A stretch of DNA of 7,913 nucleotides from Eubacteriales Family XIII. Incertae Sedis bacterium (GCA_031269205.1 JAISZM010000139.1:1-7913), one strand, 5' to 3'; shown: positions 1 to 6,054, counted from the stretch's first letter. Made by a program: numbers and translations. Notes: generated from the sequence alone by a model not told the origin.

Positions 1-94
1 GCTTGGGCTGTATCGGTTCCTCGTCGAGATAATCCTCCTCGAACTCGTCGTCCTCAACGCCGACCAACGTCTTGAGTTTATCCAAAAAAGCCAT
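1..94 (-). CDS. sepF: SepF, N-terminal fragment (runs off left edge)
   Basis: Only the first 31 codons are present. SepF is a cytoplasmic protein that binds membrane through an N-terminal amphipathic helix and links FtsZ filaments to the membrane at the division septum. The visible part starts MAFLDKLKTLVGVEDDEFEE. It has a short amphipathic helix followed by an acidic linker rich in Glu, Asp and Tyr, which is the usual SepF N-terminus. The FtsZ-binding core lies outside the window. The ATG has a strong Shine-Dalgarno (GGAGGA at 108-103) with 8 nt spacing. It follows yggS by 47 nt on the same strand, the usual ylmE-sepF order in Gram-positive bacteria, which supports the assignment despite the short fragment. 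Confidence 0.85.
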   Translation of the reverse strand, partial: MAFLDKLKTLVGVEDDEFEEDYLDEEPIQPK

Positions 95-102
95 CTACCG
101 TG

Positions 103-108
103 TCCTCC
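103..108 (-). promoter_or_regulatory. Shine-Dalgarno of sepF
   Basis: GGAGGA on the minus strand, 8 nt upstream of the sepF ATG at 94. It is the strongest ribosome binding site in the operon. It lies in the 47-nt yggS-sepF gap, so sepF can initiate without translational coupling. I see no promoter hexamers or terminator hairpin in this gap. Confidence 0.8.
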
Positions 109-141
109 GTTACAACACCTATCCTCTTTTGATCCGCGCCC

Positions 142-888
142 CTATACGTAGACCCTCGAGCCGAATATGCCTGTCCCTACGCGCACCATGTTGGCGCCTT
201 CCTCTACAGCGACTTCGAAGTCATGCGTCATACCCATCGACAGCCAGGTGAAATCGAGTTTTTCACACCGATATTCATGTCCCACCTCGTCGTATAGCGA
301 TTTGATCTCGCTGAAATACCTTCGGACGTCTTCCGGGTCATTCGCTGTCGGTACGATGGTCATGAGACCCCGTATTCTGACATTTTCGCAGGTTCCCAGA
401 ATCGCCGACACGAGCTGTTTTACCTCGCCCGGGGCGACACCCGACTTGCTTTCCTCCGCTGCGGCATTGACCTGGAGCAGCACGTCCATAGTACCCCCGA
501 GAGAGTCTATCCTGCAATCTATCTCCTCCGCCAACCTCAGACTGTCCACCGAATGGATCAGACTGACCTTATCCACAATGTATTTTACCTTATTCCTCTG
601 CAGATGTCCAATCATATGCCACTTTATATTGCGGTTTTTTGCTGAATTTTCTGTGAAAACCCGCAGGATGTCGTACTTTGACCTTATCTCCTGCACCTTG
701 TTCTCGCCGAGGTCGAGCACGCCCGCTTCCACAGCGGTCTCTATCTCGCCCGGCATCCTCGTCTTTGACACGGCGACGAGCGTCACCTCGTCGGCTTTCC
801 GGCCCGCCCGATTCGCGGCGGCCGCTATCCGTTCCCTGACTGCGGCGACGTTTTCCGCTATGCTTTTTTCCGTCGTCCCACCGTTCAT
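142..888 (-). CDS. yggS: YggS/YlmE/PROSC family PLP homeostasis protein
   Basis: A 248-residue cytoplasmic protein of the PLPBP family. These proteins bind pyridoxal 5'-phosphate on a TIM-barrel fold like the N-terminal domain of alanine racemase, have no known catalytic activity, and affect vitamin B6 and amino-acid homeostasis. Family motifs run the full length: VAVSKT with the PLP lysine at about residue 42, GENKVQE (61-67), WHMIGHLQRNK (90-100), ESKSG (146-150), RGLMTI (173-178) and SMGMTHDFEVAVEEGANMVR (217-236). The frame stays open upstream to an ATG at 951, which overlaps the hlyD-like stop by 8 nt. I prefer the ATG at 888 because the family normally starts just before the IAENVAAVRERI helix, the extra 21 codons have atypically AT-rich third positions, and the 951 start has AGGGG only 1 nt away. 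The Shine-Dalgarno for 888 is also weak (GGGATGTGA, about 10 nt away), so the start is uncertain. The TAG stop is at 144-142. Confidence 0.9.
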   Translation of the reverse strand: MNGGTTEKSIAENVAAVRERIAAAANRAGRKADEVTLVAVSKTRMPGEIETAVEAGVLDLGENKVQEIRSKYDILRVFTENSAKNRNIKWHMIGHLQRNKVKYIVDKVSLIHSVDSLRLAEEIDCRIDSLGGTMDVLLQVNAAAEESKSGVAPGEVKQLVSAILGTCENVRIRGLMTIVPTANDPEDVRRYFSEIKSLYDEVGHEYRCEKLDFTWLSMGMTHDFEVAVEEGANMVRVGTGIFGSRVYV

Positions 889-943
889 ATTATCGTAGTC
901 ACATCCCGTTCCACATCCCGCGCATTCAGGCGCGCCACCCGGT

Positions 944-1936
944 CTACTCATACCCCTGCCGCTTTGGATCGGCGAGCACCTCGTCGTAGTAGTTCACCGT
1001 GTTCACCTGTTTGCCTTGTTCGTCGTAGTACACGTTCACGGAAAGGGTGCATTTGCTACCCGTTTCCTTCAGAATGTTGACGGGAACCCACTTGTACCCG
1101 CCGCTGCGCTGTTTGACGAAGACGCCCGGGACGCCTTCCCGTTCAGCGATGTTGGCCTTGTCCGCGACGAGACCCTTGTACTCCGCGAACACTATCTCCG
1201 CAGATATCTTTCTGACGCGCGCCAGATCCGCGTAGTACATATCGGAACGAAGTGTCACCTTCAACGACTCGCCTTCGCGCCGCGCGTCGTAGATCTTGGC
1301 GTCCACGCGCGACTCGCCGAGCGCTACGGTGACGGCCGTGCCCGTGGTGTAACGCTCCGCATCTCCACCTGACTCCGTCCAGTATATCATGTACCACTCG
1401 TTGTTGTCCGTAAGTTTGTAGACGGGATCGCCCGCGGCCACGTTTTTCACCTTCAGGGATTCGCCTTCGGCCGGGCAGGAATCCCTGTCCGCGCGCGTCA
1501 CCTTGTCCACGTTCTCCACCGACAGCTTTTTCTCGTAGCCGTCCGCGTAGTAACTCACGACGGCCGTACGATTCGCCTTGAACGAGCCCGTCGCCTTCAT
1601 AGAGTCCCCGACCGCCTCCCTGATGCGGCTTATCGCGCTCCCGCTCGTCGTCTCGCCAGCGCCGCCGCCTTCGACGGTGATGATTCTGACGCCTTTGCGC
1701 ACCTTCGCACCCTCGTCCTGTTCGTACGTGACGGCACCGCTCTTTTTCGATGAGAAAAGGGTTTCGTCACGCACGATGAGCAGTTCAGCCTCGTCGCGCA
1801 CCGGCAAGTCGCCGTACTCGAGTATGACGGTCTTTTCGCTCATGCCTTCGATCTTCGGTACTATCTCAAGATAAAGATACAGCCCTGCGGCCGCGACTAT
1901 AAAAATAATGAGAAGCGCCTTCGTCCCTTTTCTCAT
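944..1936 (-). CDS. HlyD-like membrane-anchored protein of the clostridial division-gene neighbourhood
   Basis: A 330-residue protein with one N-terminal membrane segment (about residues 7-25, LLIIFIVAAAGLYLYLEIVP) after a short basic start (MRKGTK). A mostly beta-rich domain follows, expected outside the membrane. It resembles the HlyD/membrane-fusion-protein homologues often found beside yggS-sepF in Clostridia. Supporting features are a SGAVTYEQDEGAKVRKG stretch (66-82) like half a lipoyl/barrel-sandwich motif, VVSYYADGYEKKL (126-138), and a C-terminal GVFVKQRSGGYKWVPVNIL (271-289) like the end of adaptor proteins. The long alpha-hairpin of classical HlyD is not obvious. No ABC transporter or other partner is encoded here, so an export role is unproven. 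The ATG at 1936 forms a 4-nt ATGA overlap with the trmD stop and has AGGAG at 1951-1947. A longer frame from 2002 would sit inside trmD and put 22 polar residues before the anchor. Confidence 0.7.
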   Translation of the reverse strand: MRKGTKALLIIFIVAAAGLYLYLEIVPKIEGMSEKTVILEYGDLPVRDEAELLIVRDETLFSSKKSGAVTYEQDEGAKVRKGVRIITVEGGGAGETTSGSAISRIREAVGDSMKATGSFKANRTAVVSYYADGYEKKLSVENVDKVTRADRDSCPAEGESLKVKNVAAGDPVYKLTDNNEWYMIYWTESGGDAERYTTGTAVTVALGESRVDAKIYDARREGESLKVTLRSDMYYADLARVRKISAEIVFAEYKGLVADKANIAEREGVPGVFVKQRSGGYKWVPVNILKETGSKCTLSVNVYYDEQGKQVNTVNYYDEVLADPKRQGYE

Positions 1937-2730
1937 GGGATATCCGCTCCTGTTACGGATGCCAGTATCGCCTTCTTCTCGCGATCGAGCGCTGAGGAAC
2001 ACGCGCCGCCATCGCCGTATTTGCGCAGATACGCGTCAAACAGGTCGGGTCGCCTCGCTTTTGTGAGTTCGAGCGAGCGTCGATACTGCCACAGTTCTAT
2101 ATTCCGGTGATGCCCCGACGTCAGGATGTCGGGGACAGTCAGCGTTTCGCCGTCTATCACCGCTTCGGCCGGACGCGTGTACTGCGGATATTCGAGCAGA
2201 TCCGAATAGACGGACTCAACCTCGTGCGATTCATCCGAGCCCAGCGTTCCGGGCATGAGACGGCAGACCGCGTCTATGAGTACCATTGCGGGCAGTTCCC
2301 CGCCCGTAAGTATGTAATCGCCGACGGAAACCTCCTCAAAACCGAAGGCGTCCAAGACGCGTTCGTCGACGCCCTCGTACCTGCCGCAGAGCAACACGAG
2401 ACGATCCTCGCTTCCGAGTTCACGCGCGAGCGTCTGGTCGAGCAGTCTTCCGCGCGGCGACAGGTAGATGAAGCGTTCCCCGTCAGCGCGGTCAGCGCGC
2501 GCGGCGCCGATGGCGTCCATCGCGGCGGCTATCGGCTGTACGGTCATGACCATGCCCGCGCCACCGCCGAACGGCTCGTCGTCCGTCCTGCGGTGTTTAT
2601 CCTCGCTGTAGGAGCGGATGTCGTGCACGTTCACGTCTATGACGCCGCTGTCCGCGGCTCTCCCTATGACACCCGCGCTCATAATGTTTTCGAACATCCC
2701 GGGGAATATCGTCAGAATGTCAATCTTCAT
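1933..2730 (-). CDS. trmD: tRNA (guanine-N1)-methyltransferase TrmD
   Basis: A 265-residue SPOUT-class methyltransferase that uses S-adenosylmethionine to methylate N1 of G37 next to the anticodon in a subset of tRNAs, preventing +1 frameshifting. It works as a homodimer with a deep trefoil knot. Visible signatures are the start MKIDILTIFPGMFE, the DEPFGGGAGMVM loop (51-62), LLCGRYEGVDERV (113-125), the knot motif SVGDYILTGGELPAMVLIDA (135-154) and LLEYPQYTRP (178-187). At the position of the proposed catalytic Asp (DSF in well-studied TrmDs) it has Glu172 in VESVYS. The length is slightly above the usual 240-250 because of the C-terminal tail. The ATG at 2730 overlaps the rimM stop (ATGA). 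The upstream Shine-Dalgarno is poor, suggesting translational coupling to rimM. The frame is open further upstream to 3102, but that part overlaps rimM and has no TrmD similarity. Confidence 0.97.
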   Translation of the reverse strand: MKIDILTIFPGMFENIMSAGVIGRAADSGVIDVNVHDIRSYSEDKHRRTDDEPFGGGAGMVMTVQPIAAAMDAIGAARADRADGERFIYLSPRGRLLDQTLARELGSEDRLVLLCGRYEGVDERVLDAFGFEEVSVGDYILTGGELPAMVLIDAVCRLMPGTLGSDESHEVESVYSDLLEYPQYTRPAEAVIDGETLTVPDILTSGHHRNIELWQYRRSLELTKARRPDLFDAYLRKYGDGGACSSALDREKKAILASVTGADIP

Positions 2731-3389
2731 GGCTCTTGTTCGATCACGCCGTTCACATCGTTCATCTCGTCCACGTCGTCCTCGCGCCCGGGAGCGTCCG
2801 CGACGAGTCCATCGGGCAGCCTTACGGTCATGACCATCGCATCCGTGTCCACAGCAAGCACGAACCTGTCTACCATCGGCAGCAGAAATTCCTCTCCGCT
2901 TACGGGTCTTATGCGCAGTATGTCGTTGGCAGGGTTGTCGATCACGCCCGCAGCCTCGCCCAGCCTCTCGCCGTCCTCGTCCACGACAGCGCATCCTACG
3001 AGCGCCTCGATGTAGTAGCCGCCCTCGTCCAAGGGGCGAAGAGCGCTCCTGTCCACATACACATCTGCGCCGACGAACGCCTCGGCCGTGGCTCTCGTCC
3101 ATATCCCTTCGACGAGCAGGATGGGCGTCTTGCCCCGGTATCTCATGGAGAGAACCTTCCTGCGGACAAGAGCTTTCGGTTCTCCCGCGTCAGAGCCGTC
3201 ATCAATGTCGCCCCTGTCGCTCGCGTCGCCGGATCTGTCGATCCTCTCGTCCGCGTTCCTTTTCGACAGGAAAAAAACCTCATCAATTCCGGCTATGCGC
3301 TCGCGTTCGCCCGAATAATGAAAGAGTTTCATCTCTCCTTTAAGGCCCGAGACACCGGAAATTTTGCCTATCCGTATCTTGCCCGTCAC
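2727..3389 (-). CDS. rimM: 16S rRNA processing protein RimM, with acidic insertion
   Basis: A 220-residue 30S assembly factor that binds the head of the immature small subunit near protein S19 and helps 16S rRNA maturation. The N-terminal RimM barrel is shown by GKISGVSGLKGEMKLFHYS (8-26; the usual HG/KG motif here reads SG/KG). The C-terminal PRC-like barrel is shown by GGYYIEALVGCAVVDEDG (123-140), DNPANDILRI (151-160), FLLPMVDRFVLAVD (168-181) and LPDGL (191-195). It is about 50 residues longer than typical. The extra length is an Asp/Gly/Arg-rich stretch at about 43-72 inside the N-terminal domain and an acidic tail after 196. Translation starts at GTG 3389, which overlaps the khpA TGA (GTGA). 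No strong Shine-Dalgarno precedes it, so coupling to khpA is likely. The TGA stop overlaps the trmD ATG. Confidence 0.93.
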   Translation of the reverse strand: MTGKIRIGKISGVSGLKGEMKLFHYSGERERIAGIDEVFFLSKRNADERIDRSGDASDRGDIDDGSDAGEPKALVRRKVLSMRYRGKTPILLVEGIWTRATAEAFVGADVYVDRSALRPLDEGGYYIEALVGCAVVDEDGERLGEAAGVIDNPANDILRIRPVSGEEFLLPMVDRFVLAVDTDAMVMTVRLPDGLVADAPGREDDVDEMNDVNGVIEQEP

Positions 3390-3616
3390 TGCAGTATCTC
3401 TACGGATACCCTCTTGTTCTCCTTCGTGGCGGCGGCCTTGACGACCGTGCGCATCGCCTTCGCGATACGCCCCTGCTTTCCTATCACCTTTCCCATGTCA
3501 TTTTCGGAGACGCGCAACTCTATGGTGATCTCGTCGCCGTCTTCAATGGTCTTGACGTCCACCTCGTCGGGTTCGTCCACAAGCGATTTCGCTATTATTC
3601 TTACGAGTTCTTCCAT
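3386..3616 (-). CDS. khpA: KhpA, KH-domain RNA-binding protein
   Basis: A 76-residue single KH-domain protein (YlqC/KhpA). In Gram-positive bacteria it pairs with KhpB/Jag and binds many RNAs, with links to cell elongation and division. It shows the usual start MEELVRIIAKSLVDEPDEV and the KH GxxG loop as GKQG at residues 46-49 within MGKVIGKQGRIAKAMRTV (41-58). It lies between rpsP and rimM, its usual place. The frame is open to a GTG at 3625 that would overlap the rpsP stop by 4 nt. That GTG lies inside the AGGAG ribosome binding site (3629-3625), whereas the ATG at 3616 is 8 nt downstream of it and gives the standard family N-terminus, so I chose the ATG. The TGA stop overlaps the rimM GTG. 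Confidence 0.95.
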   Translation of the reverse strand: MEELVRIIAKSLVDEPDEVDVKTIEDGDEITIELRVSENDMGKVIGKQGRIAKAMRTVVKAAATKENKRVSVEILQ

Positions 3617-3621
3617 GTCGT

Positions 3622-4290
3622 TCACTCCTGTTCTTTCTCGTCCGGGGCAGAGACTTCCCCGTCGTCGGACGCGTCCGTCTCCGTTTCCTCGTCGGTTTTT
3701 TCTTCGGTGGGCGAATCCTCGTCCGCATCGGTTTCCTCCGTGGGTATGTCCTCAGCGAACTCGTCCGCGGCGACTTCCTCCGCCGGCGTGGTTTCGTCGG
3801 TTTCCTCCACAGGTGAGCTTTCCGCTTCTTCCTCCGCGGGTGAGCTTTCCGCTTCTTCCTCCGCGGAGGCGCGCTCAGCGGACTCATCCGCTGCGGCTTC
3901 CTCCGTCGGAGCATCCGCGGCGAACCCTGACTCGGCAGGTTCCGCTATTGCAACATCCGTTGGAGATTCTTCCGCTACAGAACCCGTTACGGGAACATCC
4001 GCAGCGGCTTCGCCCACATCGTCGGCTTTTTCATCATCGACAGGCGCGTCGTAGACGCCCGCCTCCTTCAACAACGCCTTTACCGTCTCCGTGGGTTTCG
4101 CACCGTTGCTGAGCCACTTCCGCGCGGCCACGGCGTCGATCTTCAGCTCGACCGGATCCTTCAGCGGGTCGAACCAGCCGAGTTCCTCGATAAATCGTCC
4201 ATCGCGCGGGCTCCTCGAATCCGCGACGACCACGCGATAAAAGGGTTTCTTCTTCGCGCCCATTCTTCTCAACCTGATCTTTACTGCCAT
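3622..4290 (-). CDS. rpsP: 30S ribosomal protein S16 with long acidic C-terminal tail
   Basis: Residues 1-80 are a complete S16, an early-binding 30S protein: MAVKIRLRRMGAKKKPFYRV, VADSRSPRDGRFIEELGWFDP (22-42) and WLSNGAKPTETVKALLKEAG (59-78). S16 is usually about 80-95 residues. This one is 222, with a tail of about 141 residues from position 82. By hand count the tail has 56 Asp/Glu and only 4 Lys/Arg; the rest is mostly Ala, Ser, Thr and Pro. It is low-complexity and probably disordered, and includes a perfect two-copy AEEEAESSP repeat. The frame is intact and followed directly by khpA. The start has AAGGAG (4302-4297) with 6 nt spacing. S16 extensions occur in some lineages, but the role of this one is unknown. 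A frameshift fusion is unlikely because no second domain is present. Confidence 0.97.
   Translation of the reverse strand: MAVKIRLRRMGAKKKPFYRVVVADSRSPRDGRFIEELGWFDPLKDPVELKIDAVAARKWLSNGAKPTETVKALLKEAGVYDAPVDDEKADDVGEAAADVPVTGSVAEESPTDVAIAEPAESGFAADAPTEEAAADESAERASAEEEAESSPAEEEAESSPVEETDETTPAEEVAADEFAEDIPTEETDADEDSPTEEKTDEETETDASDDGEVSAPDEKEQE
3625..3629 (-). promoter_or_regulatory. Shine-Dalgarno that decides the khpA start
   Basis: AGGAG, 8 nt before the ATG at 3616 and inside the last codons of rpsP. The alternative in-frame GTG at 3625 begins on its final G and so cannot use it. This supports the 76-residue KhpA over the 79-residue version. Confidence 0.75.
3813..3866. repeat. Perfect 27-bp tandem duplication in the rpsP tail
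   Basis: Two identical 27-bp units, 3813-3839 and 3840-3866, directly adjacent and without mismatch. On the coding strand each encodes the nine residues AEEEAESSP in frame, so loss or gain of a unit changes tail length without frameshift. The surrounding sequence contains further degenerate TCCTC-type motifs that encode Glu-Glu runs. This fits expansion by slippage or recombination. Confidence 0.9.
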
Positions 4291-4296
4291 TATTTT

Positions 4297-4302
4297 CTCC
4301 TT
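4297..4302 (-). promoter_or_regulatory. Shine-Dalgarno of rpsP
   Basis: AAGGAG, 6 nt before the rpsP ATG at 4290, in the 71-nt ffh-rpsP gap (4291-4361). This gap also holds a weak CCGC/GCGG stem (4321-4335). I see no promoter hexamers or terminator there, so transcription probably continues from ffh into rpsP. Confidence 0.75.
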
Positions 4303-4361
4303 CTGTTACTACTGCTGCTACCGCAAATTTCGCGGAAAAATCTCACGTATCGTGCCTGTCG

Positions 4362-5708
4362 TTACCCGCCAAACATGCCCATGCCACCGGGCAGACGCAT
4401 CTTGCGCCCTTTCCCGCCGCCCATGTACTGCTTCATGAGCTTGCGCGACTCCTCATACCTCTTGATGAGAGTATTGACCATGGACACGGGTTGGCCGGAA
4501 CCCGCGGCTATGCGGCGCCTTCTGCTCGCGTTCAGCACCGATGGGTCACGGCGCTCCGCTTTCGTCATGGAGCGCATGACGGCCTCCATCTTGATGAGGT
4601 CCTTTTCGCCCTGCTCGAGATCCTCGTCTTTCACGCGACCCGCGCCTGGCATCATGCCGATGAGTCCCGCGAGGCCGCCCATCTTTTTTATCTGACCCAT
4701 CTGGCTCATGAAGTCCTCAAGCGTAAATTCGTTCTTGCGCATCTTACGCTCGAGTTCCTCAGCCTCCTTGTCGTCGTACTCCTGCTCGACCTTCTCAATG
4801 AGGGAGAGCACGTCGCCCATGCCGAGTATGCGCGACGCCATGCGATCGGGATGGAAGGGGTCAAGCGCGTCGAGCTTTTCACCGACGCCGACGAACTTGA
4901 TCGGCCTGTTCGTGACCGACTTCGTGGACAGAGCCGCCCCGCCTCGCGAGTCCCCGTCGAGTTTTGTCATGATAACGCCGTCCACGCCGAGCGCGTCGTT
5001 GAAGCCCTCGGCCGCGTTCACAGCGTCCTGACCCGTCATCGCGTCCACGACGAGCAATATCTCATGAGGCCTGACGCGCTTTTTCAGCTCCTTTAGCTCG
5101 TCCATGAGTGCATCGTCTATCTGCAGGCGACCAGCCGTGTCGATGATGAGTACGTTGTAACCGCGCACCTGCGCATCCTTGACGGCGCGCTGCGCTATGT
5201 CGGAAGGATCCCTGCTGTTCCTGTCGGCGAACACAGGAACGCCCACCTGCCCGCCGACGACCTCAATCTGGTCTATGGCGGCCGGGCGATAGATGTCGCA
5301 AGCGCAGAGCATCGGCTGTTTACCTTCGGACTTCAGCCACTTCGCAAGTTTGCCCGCGGTCGTCGTCTTGCCCGTTCCCTGCAGCCCTACGAGCATAATC
5401 GTTGTAAAACCGCTCGGCGAATAGGTGAGTTTGCTGTTCGTGCCGCCCATGAGACCGACGAGTTCGTCCTGCACGATCTTGATGACCTGCTGCGCGGGAT
5501 TCAGGCCGACGTGGATATCCGCTCCCTTCGCCTTCTCCGTGACCGTCGCGACGAACTCCTTCACGACCTTGAAATTGACGTCGGCCTCAAGCAGCGCGAG
5601 TTTGACCTCGCGCATGGCCTCGTCTATATCGGACTCCGTAAGGACGCCTTTGCCCTTGAGCTTTTTGAAAACGCCGCGGAGTTTTTCGGAGAGTCCTTCA
5701 AACGCCAT
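4362..5708 (-). CDS. ffh: Signal recognition particle GTPase Ffh (SRP54)
   Basis: A 448-residue, full-length SRP54. With 4.5S/6S RNA it binds signal sequences of nascent membrane and secreted proteins and delivers them to FtsY at the membrane. Domains in order: N helical bundle (about 1-95); G domain with P-loop GLQGTGKTTT (108-117), CDIYRPAAIDQ (137-147), DTAGRLQ (190-196), TKLDGDSRGG (248-257) and GVGEKLDALDPF (274-285); and Met-rich M domain (about 300-448) with the RNA-binding SRRRRIAAGSG (395-405). The C-terminus ends in a Gly/Met-rich stretch. The P-loop reads GTGKT where many homologues have GAGKT, a conservative change. The ATG at 5708 directly abuts the ylxM TAG (5711-5709), with a GGGAAGTGG-like site within ylxM as ribosome binding site. 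The TAA stop is at 4364-4362. Confidence 0.98.
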   Translation of the reverse strand: MAFEGLSEKLRGVFKKLKGKGVLTESDIDEAMREVKLALLEADVNFKVVKEFVATVTEKAKGADIHVGLNPAQQVIKIVQDELVGLMGGTNSKLTYSPSGFTTIMLVGLQGTGKTTTAGKLAKWLKSEGKQPMLCACDIYRPAAIDQIEVVGGQVGVPVFADRNSRDPSDIAQRAVKDAQVRGYNVLIIDTAGRLQIDDALMDELKELKKRVRPHEILLVVDAMTGQDAVNAAEGFNDALGVDGVIMTKLDGDSRGGAALSTKSVTNRPIKFVGVGEKLDALDPFHPDRMASRILGMGDVLSLIEKVEQEYDDKEAEELERKMRKNEFTLEDFMSQMGQIKKMGGLAGLIGMMPGAGRVKDEDLEQGEKDLIKMEAVMRSMTKAERRDPSVLNASRRRRIAAGSGQPVSMVNTLIKRYEESRKLMKQYMGGGKGRKMRLPGGMGMFGG

Positions 5709-6047
5709 CTATATATCCACTTCCCTTTCGATCATGCGCGCCACATTCGGATCGATCTTATCGAGCGTTGCAAGCCACGCCTCATGTCTGCCAACGAGTC
5801 CGAGCTTCTCCTCGTACTCCGCCAGAGCCGCTTCGGCTCGCTTGAGCAGATCGTGGACGCCCTGTCTCGTGACGCCGACGATCTCGGCCACCTCCGCGAG
5901 CGACAGATCTTCCTCGTGATAGAGCGAAAAGACATGACTCTGCCTCTCACCGAGCAAGCCACCGTAATAGTCGTAGAGGAGACTCATGCGGGCGCTTTCG
6001 GGACCCTTGGCCGACACCGGAGATAACGCGTCCGTTCGCTCCTTCAT
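5709..6047 (-). CDS. ylxM: YlxM-family helix-turn-helix protein, SRP operon
   Basis: A 112-residue small cytoplasmic protein of the YlxM/p13 family, encoded just before ffh in many Gram-positive bacteria. In streptococci YlxM associates with SRP components. The core is MSLLYDYYGGLLGERQ (21-36) followed by a sigma-like helix-turn-helix, DLSLAEVAEIVGVTRQGVHD (47-66), then LLKRAEAALAEYEEKLGL (67-84). These are typical family motifs. The frame is open to an ATG at 6074, but that codon lies only a few nt after the predicted transcription start and has no Shine-Dalgarno. The ATG at 6047 has GGGTGA (6060-6055) with 7 nt spacing and gives a normal length. A third Met at 5987 (RMSLLYD) lacks a ribosome binding site. 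It is the first gene of the operon and abuts ffh with no gap. Confidence 0.9.
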   Translation of the reverse strand: MKERTDALSPVSAKGPESARMSLLYDYYGGLLGERQSHVFSLYHEEDLSLAEVAEIVGVTRQGVHDLLKRAEAALAEYEEKLGLVGRHEAWLATLDKIDPNVARMIEREVDI

Positions 6048-6054
6048 AGTATGT

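Noticed and set aside
167..898. 243-codon plus-strand frame opposite yggS
   Set aside because: Exact antisense shadow of a clear YggS gene. The Ser/Arg/Thr-rich product has no recognisable motif.
1937..2002. 22-codon upstream extension of the hlyD-like gene
   Set aside because: It lies inside trmD. The ATG at 1936 has AGGAG and a 4-nt overlap with the trmD stop, and gives a normal short basic N-terminus before the membrane segment.
2731..3102. 124-codon upstream extension of trmD
   Set aside because: It overlaps rimM in another frame, is Arg/Gly/Cys-rich, and TrmD proteins begin exactly at MKIDILTIFPG.
2736..4112. Long open frame (458 codons) on the plus strand opposite rimM, khpA and rpsP
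   Set aside because: It is antisense to three well-recognised genes. Its product is Arg/Pro-rich low complexity without family resemblance, an artefact of the GC-biased codons and Glu-rich tail on the other strand.
4321..4335. CCGC/GCGG stem in the ffh-rpsP gap as a terminator
   Set aside because: The stem is only 4 bp. The T-run lies 5' of it on the transcribed strand rather than 3', so it does not look like a Rho-independent terminator.
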